Below are positions 1-8,136 of a DNA stretch of 64,000 bases, in pieces (position 1 is the stretch's first letter; each line of letters opens with the position of its first letter). The translations under genes and the position numbers were made by a program. The DNA is from an uncultured Pseudokineococcus sp. GTDB lineage: Bacteria > Actinomycetota > Actinomycetes > Actinomycetales > Quadrisphaeraceae. Under the pieces are notes generated by a model. The model had not been told where the DNA came from. It searched no databases and saw nothing but the letters and a program-made list of their open reading frames with translations. The stretch lies in the NCBI RefSeq assembly GCF_947499845.1, contig NZ_CANMPM010000010.1, positions 93,693 to 157,692 on the forward strand, written 5' to 3'.

Positions 1-139
1 GTCGGGCTCGAGCCGGCTGCGCGAGATGGTCGACGCGGGCGCCTCGGTCGCCGAGGTCACGGCGGCGTGGGCGCCCGAGCTGGCGGCGTTCGAGGCGCAG
101 CGCCGGCCCTACCTGCGCTACCCGCGGGGGCTGTCGTGA
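1..139 (+). CDS. namZ: NamZ-type exo-beta-N-acetylmuramidase, 3' end only (DUF1343)
   Basis: Only the last 45 codons are in the window, reading in frame from base 2 to the TGA at 137-139. The tail (AAWAPELAAFEAQRRPYLRY) matches the C-terminus typical of DUF1343 proteins, in which a helix is followed by an 'aprYLlY'-type end. NamZ removes terminal MurNAc from the non-reducing ends of peptidoglycan fragments outside the cell. The identification leans on context: an AmiE-like hydrolase starts inside its stop codon and murQ follows, as in the Bacillus subtilis muropeptide-rescue cluster. The active site lies outside the window. Confidence 0.6.
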   Translation, partial: SGSSRLREMVDAGASVAEVTAAWAPELAAFEAQRRPYLRYPRGLS

Positions 140-1971
140 GCCGGCCGCTCGCGGTGCGGCGGGGCCGGCGCGCGGCGGTGCTGGGGACGGTGCTCGCCTG
201 CGCCCTCGTCCTGCCGTCCACCGCCGTCGCCGCGGCCCCCGCGCCCGGGGCCGGGGAGGTCGGCGGTGAGGCGCCGGCCGGACGCTTCGACGTCCCCCTC
301 GCCGGCTTCCTGCCACCGACGTCGCTGCGCCGCGGGGCGCCCGAGGAGGTCGGGCTCGACCCGGCCCCGCTGCGGGACGCGCTGGCAGAGGTGGCCGAGC
401 ACTCCGCCGACGGCCCCGCGGACGCACGCCTGTACCCGGGCTCCGTCGCCCTCGTGGGGCACCGGGGCGTCGTCGTCGCGGAGGAGGCGCACGGCCTGGC
501 CGTCCAGTACGCGGGCGAGCCGGGCGCGACGACGGCGACCGAGCTGCCGGGCTCGGAGCAGGTGCCCGTGACGACGGCCACGCGGTTCGACATGGCCTCG
601 GTCTCGAAGCTCTTCACCTCCATCGCGGTCATGCAGCAGGTCGAGGCCGGGCGGGTCGACCTCGACGCCCGCGTGGTCCGCTACCTGCCCGAGTTCGCGG
701 TCGGCGGCGAGGCGAAGTCGCGCGTGACCGTGCGGCAGCTGCTCACGCACACCGCGGGCTTCGCGCCCTTCGTGCCGCTCTGGAGCCTGTACCCGGATCG
801 CGACAGCCGGGTCCGGGGAGCGCTGCAGCAGCCGCTGCAGAGCGAGCCGGGCACGGCCTACGTCTACAGCGACCTGTCGATGATCAGCCTCGGCGCGCTC
901 GTCGAGGAGGTGACGGGGGAGCGCCTCGACACGGTCGTCCGCGACGCCATCACGGCCCCGCTGGGCATGGACGACACCGGCTACGCCACGCCGGGCGCGC
1001 CCGTCGAGGGCGCCGCGGCCACCGAGCTGCAGGTCGTGCCGCCGCGCGGCGTCGTCCGGGGGGAGGTGCACGACGAGAACGCGTGGTCGCTCGACGGCGT
1101 CGCCGGCCACGCGGGCGTGTTCTCGACGGCCGAGGACATGGCGCGGCTGGCGCAGGCCCTGCTCTCCGGCGGCGTGGCGGGCGACGGCACGCGGGTCCTG
1201 CGCGAGAGCTCGGTGCGCCGGCTCGTGACGGACGAGAACACCGAGTTCCCCGGTGACGCCCACGGCCTCGGCTTCGAGCTCGACCAGCGCTGGTACATGG
1301 ACGGGCTGTCGAGCGCCCGGACCGCGGGGCACACCGGCTTCACCGGCACCTCGCTGGTGCTCGACCTCGCGTCGGGCTCGTTCGCCGTGCTGCTGACGAA
1401 CCGGGTGCACCCCAGCCGGGACGGCGGCTCGGTGAACCCGGCGCGGCGGGCCCTCGCCCGCGGCCTCGGGCAGGCGCTGCGCGTGCCGCCGCGCGTCGGT
1501 GACGACGCCTGGTCCACGCAGCCGGTCGACGCCACGACGCAGGTCCTGGCGACGGCGGTGGACAGCCCGCCGCGCGGGGCCGTGCTGTCCTTCGCCGCCC
1601 TCGTCGACGTCGAGGCCACCGACCCGCTCGTCGTCGAGTCCTCCGCGGACGGCGGCGTCACGTGGCAGCGGGTGCCCCTGCGGGCGCGGACGGCGCCCGA
1701 GCAGGGGATCGTCGGGCGCGTGGTCCACGCGCGGGACGGCGCGCTGGCCGCGCACGGGCACCGCACGTGGTGGGACGTCACGGGCCGGCTGCCCGCCGGG
1801 CCCTCGGACGGCGACCTGCTCGTGCGCTGGCGGTACACGACGGACGCCCTCTACCAGGGCCGCGGCGTGGTCGTCGACGACGTGCGGGTCGCGGCGCGCG
1901 GCGACGTCCTGCTCGACGCCGAGGCGGACCCGGGCGCTCTCGTCGCGGACGGCTGGGTCCGCACCGGGTGA
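136..1971 (+). CDS. Secreted serine hydrolase of the beta-lactamase/AmiE (YbbE) type
   Basis: 611 aa from GTG 136, which overlaps the upstream stop (GTGA) and so implies translational coupling to namZ. Residues 1-37 form a signal peptide (basic start, Leu/Ala-rich core). The beta-lactamase-related fold shows the three active-site boxes: S155-V-S-K158 (SxxK nucleophile), Y244-S-D246 and H399-T-G401. The last ~120 residues look like a beta-sandwich domain fitted for binding at the cell surface. In B. subtilis the homologue AmiE cuts the lactyl-amide bond between MurNAc and L-Ala during muropeptide rescue. Given namZ upstream and murQ downstream, the same job is likely; an esterase or D-Ala peptidase activity is the alternative. 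Confidence 0.75.
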   Translation: MSRPLAVRRGRRAAVLGTVLACALVLPSTAVAAAPAPGAGEVGGEAPAGRFDVPLAGFLPPTSLRRGAPEEVGLDPAPLRDALAEVAEHSADGPADARLYPGSVALVGHRGVVVAEEAHGLAVQYAGEPGATTATELPGSEQVPVTTATRFDMASVSKLFTSIAVMQQVEAGRVDLDARVVRYLPEFAVGGEAKSRVTVRQLLTHTAGFAPFVPLWSLYPDRDSRVRGALQQPLQSEPGTAYVYSDLSMISLGALVEEVTGERLDTVVRDAITAPLGMDDTGYATPGAPVEGAAATELQVVPPRGVVRGEVHDENAWSLDGVAGHAGVFSTAEDMARLAQALLSGGVAGDGTRVLRESSVRRLVTDENTEFPGDAHGLGFELDQRWYMDGLSSARTAGHTGFTGTSLVLDLASGSFAVLLTNRVHPSRDGGSVNPARRALARGLGQALRVPPRVGDDAWSTQPVDATTQVLATAVDSPPRGAVLSFAALVDVEATDPLVVESSADGGVTWQRVPLRARTAPEQGIVGRVVHARDGALAAHGHRTWWDVTGRLPAGPSDGDLLVRWRYTTDALYQGRGVVVDDVRVAARGDVLLDAEADPGALVADGWVRTG

Positions 1972-1975
1972 CCTC

Positions 1976-2033
1976 TCGACCGCCGTCTGCCGCTCTCTCG
2001 TCGGGGTCGTAGAGAGCGGCAGACGGCGGTCGA
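1976..2033. terminator. Perfect 23-bp-stem hairpin between convergent genes
   Basis: Arms 1976-1998 and 2011-2033 are exact reverse complements around a 12-base loop, starting 5 bases after the upstream stop. It sits between the hydrolase (+) and murQ (-), so it can end transcription from both sides. There is no U-tract, as in several other hairpins of this window. Confidence 0.75.
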
Positions 2034-2062
2034 CGACCTGGTCCGGGACCCTGCCGTCAGCG

Positions 2063-3007
2063 TCAGCGCCATCCCCCGGCGCGCGCCCGCTCCACCGCCG
2101 CCCGCACCCGGCCCCCGGCGGCGTCGAGCAGCTGCCGGGCCCGCTCGGCGTCGACGCCCCCGAGCAGGGCGACGACCGCCGTGCCCGCGTGGCCGTCGGC
2201 GGCCGTGACGGCGCGCTCGACGTCCTCGTCGTCGGCCCCGGTCGCCTGGGCGACGATGCGCCGCACGCGCTCGGCGAGCTTGGCGTTGGTCACGCGGACG
2301 TCGACCATGAGGTTGCCGTAGGTGCGGCCGCGGCGGACCATCACCGCCGTCGAGAGCTGGTTGAGCACGAGCTTCTGCGCCGTGCCGGCCTTGAGGCGGG
2401 TGGAGCCGGCGACGACCTCGGGCCCGGTGGGCACCTCGACCGCCACGTCGACCCGCGCGCTCAACGCTGCTGCCGCGTTGCTGCTGACGCCCACGGTGCC
2501 GGCGCCCGCGGCGCGGGCGGCGTCGACGGCGCCGAGGACGTAGGGCGTGCGCCCCGACGCGGTGATGCCGACGACGACGTCGTCCGGCCCCACGTCGTGG
2601 GCGCGCACGTCCGCGGCGCCGGCGGCCTCGTCGTCCTCCGCCCCCTCGCGGGCGCCGAAGACGGCCTGCGGGCCGCCCGCCATGACGGCGACGACGAGAC
2701 CGGGGTCGGTGCCGTACGTCGGGGGCAGCTCGGCGGCGTCGACGACGGCGAGGCGTCCTGGCGTGCCCGCCCCGACGTAGAGGAGCCGCCCCCCGCGCTC
2801 CGTCCGCTCGACGACGAGGTCGACGGCCGCGGCCACGGCGTCGCCGGCGGCGGCCACGACGGCGGGGACCTCCGCGTCGGCCTCGGCGAGCAGCGCGACC
2901 ACCTCACGGGTGCTGCGCACGTCGAGGTCGGCGAGCTCGGGGCGGACGGCCTCCGTGGGCAGGCGGCCGAGGGCGGCGGCGTCCACCGGTGCGGCGTGGG
3001 CGGTCAT
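2063..3007 (-). CDS. murQ: N-acetylmuramic acid 6-phosphate etherase
   Basis: 314 aa, the normal length. MurQ splits MurNAc-6-phosphate into GlcNAc-6-phosphate and D-lactate in the cytoplasm. The SIS sugar-phosphate fold is plain: VGAGTPGRLAVVDAAELPPT (residues 78-97) is the family's phosphate-binding loop and carries Glu93, counterpart of the catalytic Glu83 of E. coli. REGAEDD (120-126) carries the second conserved acid, and GSTRLKAGTAQKLVLNQLST is the C-terminal MurQ signature. No MurP phosphotransferase or MurK kinase is visible, so how MurNAc enters and is phosphorylated is not shown here. A GntR regulator lies just upstream on the same strand, 81 bases away. Confidence 0.95.
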   Translation of the reverse strand: MTAHAAPVDAAALGRLPTEAVRPELADLDVRSTREVVALLAEADAEVPAVVAAAGDAVAAAVDLVVERTERGGRLLYVGAGTPGRLAVVDAAELPPTYGTDPGLVVAVMAGGPQAVFGAREGAEDDEAAGAADVRAHDVGPDDVVVGITASGRTPYVLGAVDAARAAGAGTVGVSSNAAAALSARVDVAVEVPTGPEVVAGSTRLKAGTAQKLVLNQLSTAVMVRRGRTYGNLMVDVRVTNAKLAERVRRIVAQATGADDEDVERAVTAADGHAGTAVVALLGGVDAERARQLLDAAGGRVRAAVERARAGGWR

Positions 3008-3088
3008 GGCGCTCCAGACGGTCGTGGGCGGTGGGTCGTGGCGGCGGCGGCGCCGGTCGGGCGGTGCCGGGGTGCTCGGCTCCCCCTC

Positions 3089-3877
3089 TCAGGAGGGAGC
3101 GCTCGTGCGTCCCGTGGCCGGGGGCGCGACGGTGGGCGACGCCGTGCCCAGCGGCGCGACGATCCGGTAGCGGTCACCGCGGTAGACGGAGCGCACGAGC
3201 TCCAGGCGGCGGCCGTCCGCGTCACGGGTCGTGCGCTCGATGAGGAAGGCCGGCGCGTGCAGCGGCACCTGGAGGAGCGTGGACTCCTCGGCGCTCGCCG
3301 CGGTCACCTCGAGGAGCTGCTCGCCCGAGGCCACCTCGACGCCGTACCGGTGGGCGAGGACGGCGTAGAACGACGTGTCGACGAGGTCCTCGCCGACGAG
3401 GCCCGGCACGAGATCGGCCGGCACGTGCAGGTCCTCCAGGGCCATCGGCTCGTCGTCGGCCAGGCGCAGACGGCGCACGCGCAGGACCTCCGTGGCCGGG
3501 TCCACCTCGAGCCGCTGCGCGACCGCCGCACCCGCCGGCTCCGTGCGGGCCGTCACGAGGCGAGCGCCCGGCCGCATCCCGCGGGCCACCATGTCGGCGC
3601 TGAAGGAGGTGACGCGCAGCGGCTGGGCGAGCTTCGGCGCCGCCGCGAAGGTCCCGGCGCCCTGCCGGCGGACGAGCCGGCCAGCTGCCGCGAGGTCGTC
3701 GACGACCCGGCGCAGCGTCACCCGCGACGTGCCGATGCGGGCGGCCAGGTCGCGCTCCGGCGGCAGCGGCTCCCCGGGGCTGAGGGTGGCGAGCAGGTCC
3801 TCGACGGCGGAGGCGACGTCGATCGCGCGCACGGGCTCCTCCGGGGGCTGGGCGGTGCGGGCGGACGGGACGGCCAC
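3089..3877 (-). CDS. GntR-family (HutC/UTRA) transcriptional regulator
   Basis: 262 aa. Winged helix-turn-helix at about residues 16-80 (LPPERDLAARIGTSRVTLRRVVDDL..GAGTF), then a UTRA ligand-binding domain at about 100-245 (VLRVRRLRLADDEPMALEDLHVP..). UTRA regulators sense small sugar phosphates or amino sugars; DasR and NagR bind GlcN-6-P/GlcNAc-6-P. Transcribed with murQ and divergent from the FAD oxidase, it is the likely controller of this MurNAc cluster, replacing the RpiR-type MurR of Bacillus. GTG 3877 is the outermost start and has no clear ribosome site. GlcNAc-6-P or MurNAc-6-P as the signal is inferred. Confidence 0.85.
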   Translation of the reverse strand: MAVPSARTAQPPEEPVRAIDVASAVEDLLATLSPGEPLPPERDLAARIGTSRVTLRRVVDDLAAAGRLVRRQGAGTFAAAPKLAQPLRVTSFSADMVARGMRPGARLVTARTEPAGAAVAQRLEVDPATEVLRVRRLRLADDEPMALEDLHVPADLVPGLVGEDLVDTSFYAVLAHRYGVEVASGEQLLEVTAASAEESTLLQVPLHAPAFLIERTTRDADGRRLELVRSVYRGDRYRIVAPLGTASPTVAPPATGRTSAPS

Positions 3878-3934
3878 CGGCGGGGCGTCCGTCCGCCCGC
3901 GGGCCCCGCTGGACGGCAGGACGTCCCCGCACGG

Positions 3935-3947
3935 TAGACCACTGGTA
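3935..3947. promoter_or_regulatory. Candidate GntR operator overlapping a -10 element
   Basis: TAGACCACTGGTA contains the dyad ACCA-C-TGGT (read as TACCAGTGGTCTA on the other strand), close to half-sites bound by DasR/NagR-type UTRA regulators (AGTGGTCTA). TAGACC at 3935-3940 is also a plausible actinobacterial -10 for the FAD oxidase, giving a start near 3947 and a ~50-base leader. It lies between the regulator and the oxidase, 58 bases upstream of the regulator start. Confidence 0.4.
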
Positions 3948-3997
3948 TGTCACCGTGGGGGGACGGTGCGAGCCGGCGGGACGACGAGGAGACGGCC

Positions 3998-5353
3998 ATG
4001 ACGGTGCACGAGGAGCGCGAGGCGCCGCAGGTCCGGGTGGACCGCGCGAGCCGCGAGGCGGCCTCCACGGACTGGTCGGGCCACCGGCCCGCCGGCCTGC
4101 CCGACGCGGTGGTGCGGGCGCGCAGCACCGAGGACGTCGTCGCCGTCCTGCGGCGGGCGACGGCGGAGCGCACGCCGGTCGTGACGCGCGGCGCCGGCAC
4201 GGGTCTCGCCGGCGCGGCGTCCGCGACGACCGGTGAGCTGGTCCTCGACGTCTCGGGCATGGACCGCGTGCTCGACCTCCGCGTCGACGACCAGGTCGCC
4301 GTCGTGCAGCCGGGCGTCCTCGTCGCCGACCTCGACGCCGCCGCGGCCGAGCACGGGCTGATGTACGCCCCCGACCCGGCGAGCGCCGCCCTCGCGAGCG
4401 TCGGCGGCAGCATCGCCACCAACGCCGGGGGCCTGCGCTGCGCCAAGTACGGCGCCACCCGGGAGGCCGTCCTCGGCCTGGAGGTGGTGCTCGCCGACGG
4501 GCGCGTGCTGCGCACGGGCCGCGCGACGACGAAGGGCGTCGCCGGCTACGACCTCACCGCCCTGCTCGTCGGCTCCGAGGGCACGCTCGGCGTCGTCGTC
4601 GAGGCGACGCTGCGGCTTCGCCCGCGGCCCCGGCAGCAGGCGACGACGAGCGCCTTCTTCGCCGACGTCGCGGCCGCCGCCCGGGCCGCCGTCGCGGTGA
4701 CCCGCGCGGGCGTCCAGCCCGCGGTGCTCGAGCTCGTCGACGCGGCGACGCTCGAGGCCGTCGACGCCGCCCGGGGCACCGACCTGCGCGCCCGCGGCGC
4801 CGCCCTGCTCCTCGCGCAGACCGACGGCGACGGTGCGGCCGCCGAGGCCGAGGCCGTGCTCGCCGCCGTCTCCGGTGAGGCGCTCGAGGCGGAGACGACG
4901 ACCGACCCCTCTCGCGCCGCCGAGCTCATGACGGCGCGCCGCGAGGCCCTGCCGTCGTTGCAGCGGCTCGGCCAGGCCGTCATCGAGGACGTCGCGGTGC
5001 CGCGCTCCCGGCTCGCCGACGCCGTGACGGGGGTCGAGGAGGTCTCCCGCCGGACAGGCGTGCGCATCGCCGTCTTCGCGCACGCCGGCGACGGGAACCT
5101 CCACCCCGTGCTCGTCGTGCCCGAGGGCGAGGACGTCCTGTCCGGGGCGCCCTGGGACGCCGCCTGCCAGGTCTTCGCGCTGGCGCAGCGTCTCGGCGGC
5201 ACGCTCACGGGCGAGCACGGCGTCGGGCTGCTCAAGCGGGCCTGGCTGCGCGAGGAGCTCGGCGACGTGTCGATGGACGTCCACGCCGCCGTGAAGGCCG
5301 CCTTCGACCCCCTCGGCATCCTCAACCCGGGCAAGGCCGTCGTCGACGGGTGA
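3998..5353 (+). CDS. GlcD-type FAD-linked oxidase (D-lactate/glycolate dehydrogenase-like)
   Basis: 451 aa from ATG 3998, chosen because GAGGA sits 7 bases upstream; an in-frame ATG at 3947 would add 17 low-complexity residues. The PCMH-type FAD domain is clear (VTRGAGTGLAGAA; ASVGGSIATNAGGLRCAKYG; GSEGTLGVVVEATL), followed by the FAD-oxidase C domain (AHAGDGNLHP; LTGEHGVGLLKR; ILNPGKAV). Family members oxidise D-2-hydroxy acids such as D-lactate, glycolate or D-2-hydroxyglutarate and pass electrons to quinone or a partner. MurQ next door releases D-lactate, so D-lactate is the favoured substrate by context. There is no Fe-S partner (GlcF/LldF) beside it. Confidence 0.8.
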   Translation: MTVHEEREAPQVRVDRASREAASTDWSGHRPAGLPDAVVRARSTEDVVAVLRRATAERTPVVTRGAGTGLAGAASATTGELVLDVSGMDRVLDLRVDDQVAVVQPGVLVADLDAAAAEHGLMYAPDPASAALASVGGSIATNAGGLRCAKYGATREAVLGLEVVLADGRVLRTGRATTKGVAGYDLTALLVGSEGTLGVVVEATLRLRPRPRQQATTSAFFADVAAAARAAVAVTRAGVQPAVLELVDAATLEAVDAARGTDLRARGAALLLAQTDGDGAAAEAEAVLAAVSGEALEAETTTDPSRAAELMTARREALPSLQRLGQAVIEDVAVPRSRLADAVTGVEEVSRRTGVRIAVFAHAGDGNLHPVLVVPEGEDVLSGAPWDAACQVFALAQRLGGTLTGEHGVGLLKRAWLREELGDVSMDVHAAVKAAFDPLGILNPGKAVVDG

Positions 5354-5370
5354 GGCGGCGGGCCGCCGCG

Positions 5371-5460
5371 CCGGTGACCTCCGTCCTGTCCGGTGACTTC
5401 TGTCCTGTCCGGTGACCTCCGTCTTGCCGGATAACCTTTGTCCTGCCCGGTGACCTCGTC
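5371..5460. repeat. Five degenerate 18-20 bp tandem repeats
   Basis: Copies begin at 5371, 5390, 5409, 5427 and 5447 with consensus CCGGTGACCTCCGTCCTGT; the fourth is the most diverged and the fifth is cut short. They fill the space between the 3' end of the FAD oxidase and the 3' side of the HNH endonuclease gene. Arrays like this resemble the multiple transposase-binding sites at some insertion-sequence ends, but no transposase gene is present. A short GGCGGC/GCCGCC hairpin (5354-5367) precedes them. Confidence 0.7.
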
Positions 5461-5510
5461 CGGAGCGGTGGACCTGCCGTGTCCACTCGGGTGGGTCGAG
5501 CGCTTCGGCC

Positions 5511-7679
5511 TCAGAAGGGCGGATCCCCGCCGCCCCAGGAGTCCGGTGGCGCCGGCTCGGCGCGGAGGCCGTCGGGGCGCGGGTCGCCGCCGTCCTCCTG
5601 CTGGCGCTCACCCTGCCGCCGCTCCTCCTGCCGGCGCTCACCTTCCTCGAGCTCCTCTCGGTCGCGGGCGACGCAGCTGCGGGCCCACCGCGCGTCGTCG
5701 GCGCCCGCGTCGTGCGCCGGGTAGGTCGCCTCGGTCGGACGGGCTGTCTCGCTCCCCGAGGACCCACCGGCAGCAGGAGCACCGGAGGCGGCAGGGATGG
5801 CGGGCGGCAGCAGCGGCTCGGCGCGCGTGGTGGCGGTCTGCCCCAGCGGGCTCGTCCAGCGGGTCGGGCCGCCGCCACCGGCAGGGCGCTGGACCCGCCA
5901 ACCGAAGCGGTGCTTGGCCAGGTGGTGGCGTCGGCACAGCGGGTGGAGGTTGCACGGGCACGTGGGGCCGCCGGTCGCGTAGGGCTCCACGTGGTCGAGG
6001 TCGCAGCGCTCGGCCGGCACGCGGCAGCCGGGGAAGGCGCACCGGGTCCGCGTGGCACGCAGGTGCCGCTGCGTGGCCGCGCTCGGCGTGTACGGGCCGC
6101 CTCCGGCGGCGGCGACGGGGCAGGCCGGGCGAGGACGCGCCGGTGCGCCGCGACGACGCCCGGGAGGACCGGAGGTGGTCGGGGGAGTCGACGGCTCGGG
6201 GACGTCCGGCGGTGAGGTGTCGGGCGGGGGGTCGCTCGCGGCCGGCCCGCAGTCACGCGCGCCTCCGTCGCTCGGCCCGATGGACGCAGGTCCGCTCGGC
6301 GCAGGTCCGCCGCTGGCCGCGCCGGCGTCCGCGGGCGAGCCCTCCGCGAGGAGCCTCTGCAGTCCCGGCAGCGGCACCGTCGCCGTGGTCCGGCGGCCCG
6401 CCCCGCCGGAGACGCGCAGGAGGTGCCCGTCCAGGGCGACCAGACGCCCGGTGGCGGGGTCGGTGAAGGCCCGACGGAACGGGTGGTGGCGCAGGTGCTC
6501 GGCGAGGTGGGCGGCGGGGACGGGCCCGACGCCCGCCAGCTGCGCGGGCTCGTCGTCGAGGCCGAGCAGGCTCGTCATCGCGACGACCACCTGCGGCCCG
6601 TGGCAGCGACCGCCGTGCGCGCCGGTGCGCTCGGCGGAGTGGTCGTCGGCGTCGTCGTCAGCGGCCGGCCGACCTCCCGCCGCGCCGGCGTCCTCGTCGG
6701 TCGCGCGCCCGGCGGTCGCACCGGGCTCCGCGACCCCCGCCGGCGGCCGCACGAGGACGTCGACGAGCGCGTCGAAGCGCCGCGCGTCCACGCCGCGACG
6801 GTCGGGCAGCGACGCCGGGTCGACGACGAGCGGGTCGACCCCGGCGGCCTGGGCGGCGTGCGGGTCGGTGCGCCCGTGAGGGCCGGAACGGTTCCGGGCG
6901 GCACCGGTGAGGGCGTCGAAGGCGCAGGCGAGGTCGAGGGCGGGACCGGTGGCGCGCAGCTCGGCCAGCCCGTCACCCAGGGGCAGCAGGCGGACGCCGC
7001 GGGCGCAGACTCCCTCCCGGCTCCGGGCGGCCTGCTCGGCGGGCTCCACCACGGCGGCGAGGTGCCGGACCCGCGCGCGGAGCTCGGCCGTCGTCAGCCC
7101 GGCGAGCTCGGCGGGCTGCAGCAGCGCGTCGACCCGCCGCGCCGACGCCGCGGGCAGGTGCGCCGTCCCGTCGACGACCACCTTCGCGCGGGCCTCGTCC
7201 GTGGTCCCGGCCGCCAGCGCGGCGTAGGTGGCCGTGAGGTCGGTGGTGAGCGCCAGCGCCTGGTCGACGAGGTGGGCGGCGGCCGCCGTCGTCAGGCGCA
7301 TCGCCAGGGCCACCTCGGCGACGGCGGCCTCCACGGGGTCGCCCGTGGCGTGCGCGCGCACGACCTGCGCCCGCGCCCGCTGACGAGCCCGGTGGCGGGC
7401 TCGGGCGGCCGCGGGCGACCCGGCGCGCGCGCCTCCGGTGGCCGTGAGCGCCGACGTGACCTCGGCTCCGCCGCTGAGCGGCCCGGCGAGCCCGTCGGGG
7501 GCGGAGAGGGCGTCGACGAGGTCCGCGACCGCCCGCAGGGTCCCGGCCCAGGACCGCGCTCGCTCCGCCTGCCCGACGACCATGCCGTCGACGAGGGCGC
7601 GGGCGCGGTCACGCGCCGGGTCGGTGGCGCCTGGCGGGCCGTCCTCCGAGGGGGCGCGCTCGCCGTCCGTGGCCTCCAC
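5511..7679 (-). CDS. 13E12-family (DUF222) HNH endonuclease
   Basis: 722 aa from GTG 7679, which has GAGGAGGGGG just upstream; the open frame continues further 5' but only as low-complexity shadow. DUF222 helical region at about residues 40-420, then an HNH domain near 540-590: TRCAFPGCRVPAERCDLDHV..CNLHPLCRRHHLAKHRFGW, with the D-L-D-H core near residue 560. The last ~110 residues are charged and Glu/Arg/Gln-rich. Such proteins occur in multiple copies in actinobacteria (REP13E12 of Mycobacterium) and are thought to be mobile or DNA-processing nucleases. A perfect LexA box lies upstream. Exact biochemical role is unknown. Confidence 0.85.
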   Translation of the reverse strand: MEATDGERAPSEDGPPGATDPARDRARALVDGMVVGQAERARSWAGTLRAVADLVDALSAPDGLAGPLSGGAEVTSALTATGGARAGSPAAARARHRARQRARAQVVRAHATGDPVEAAVAEVALAMRLTTAAAAHLVDQALALTTDLTATYAALAAGTTDEARAKVVVDGTAHLPAASARRVDALLQPAELAGLTTAELRARVRHLAAVVEPAEQAARSREGVCARGVRLLPLGDGLAELRATGPALDLACAFDALTGAARNRSGPHGRTDPHAAQAAGVDPLVVDPASLPDRRGVDARRFDALVDVLVRPPAGVAEPGATAGRATDEDAGAAGGRPAADDDADDHSAERTGAHGGRCHGPQVVVAMTSLLGLDDEPAQLAGVGPVPAAHLAEHLRHHPFRRAFTDPATGRLVALDGHLLRVSGGAGRRTTATVPLPGLQRLLAEGSPADAGAASGGPAPSGPASIGPSDGGARDCGPAASDPPPDTSPPDVPEPSTPPTTSGPPGRRRGAPARPRPACPVAAAGGGPYTPSAATQRHLRATRTRCAFPGCRVPAERCDLDHVEPYATGGPTCPCNLHPLCRRHHLAKHRFGWRVQRPAGGGGPTRWTSPLGQTATTRAEPLLPPAIPAASGAPAAGGSSGSETARPTEATYPAHDAGADDARWARSCVARDREELEEGERRQEERRQGERQQEDGGDPRPDGLRAEPAPPDSWGGGDPPF

Positions 7680-7699
7680 GGCACCCCCCTCCTCGACAG

Positions 7700-7715
7700 T
7701 CGAACACGTGTTCGA
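7700..7715. promoter_or_regulatory. LexA/SOS box upstream of the 13E12 HNH gene
   Basis: TCGAACACGTGTTCGA is a perfect 16-bp palindrome and an exact fit to the actinobacterial LexA consensus TCGAAC-N4-GTTCGA. It lies 21-36 bases upstream of the GTG start on the minus strand. Several Mycobacterium tuberculosis 13E12 genes also carry SOS boxes, so damage-inducible expression is expected. Confidence 0.85.
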
Positions 7716-7953
7716 ACAACCACCAAGGTAGCGCGCCCCACCGACAGCGGCCCGTCGACGGCGGCCGCCTGTGGACGACCGGTCGACGGCGCCCGATGCC
7801 GTCGTCTGCGTCCGTCTCGACACGGCGCTAGACGGGGCGAGAGACCTCGATCGACGGCCAGGCCGCTGTGACCGCCGCAGTGGTCGACGACCCGCCGGTG
7901 CGCTCACCACCGCACGGCGGCAGCGTGTGCCTTGATGTCCGAGCCGGACCCCC

Positions 7954-8017
7954 CGACGACCGGACCCCCCGACGACCGGACCCACCGACGACGGGAACCA
8001 CCGACGACCGGACCCAC
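7954..8017. repeat. Four 16-bp tandem repeats upstream of the mannosidase
   Basis: Units CGACGACCGGACCCMC start at 7954, 7970, 7986 and 8002 at an exact 16-base period; the third copy has two changes. Degenerate C-rich relatives continue to about 8110. The stretch 7680-8136 has no convincing gene: it holds the SOS box, this repeat and the leader of the mannosidase gene. Confidence 0.75.
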
Positions 8018-8136
8018 CGGGGACCGGCCCCCACCCCGACCCGGCCCCGAGACCCGCCGACCACCGCCCCGCCGACCGCCCCACCGACCGCGACCACCGC
8101 CGACCGCGCCCACCGGCTGACCCGAGCGGAGACCCC

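Noticed and set aside
118..1761. Long open frames antisense to real genes (also e.g. 7828-11289 and 37086-40844 on the minus strand, 14622-16292 on the plus strand)
   Set aside because: High G+C removes stop codons; these translate to low-complexity Arg/Ala/Gly/Pro or His/Val/Asp-rich strings with no family motifs, while the opposite strand holds clear conserved proteins.
5371..5460. CRISPR or riboswitch
   Set aside because: Units are contiguous with no unique spacers, and no conserved RNA fold is recognised.
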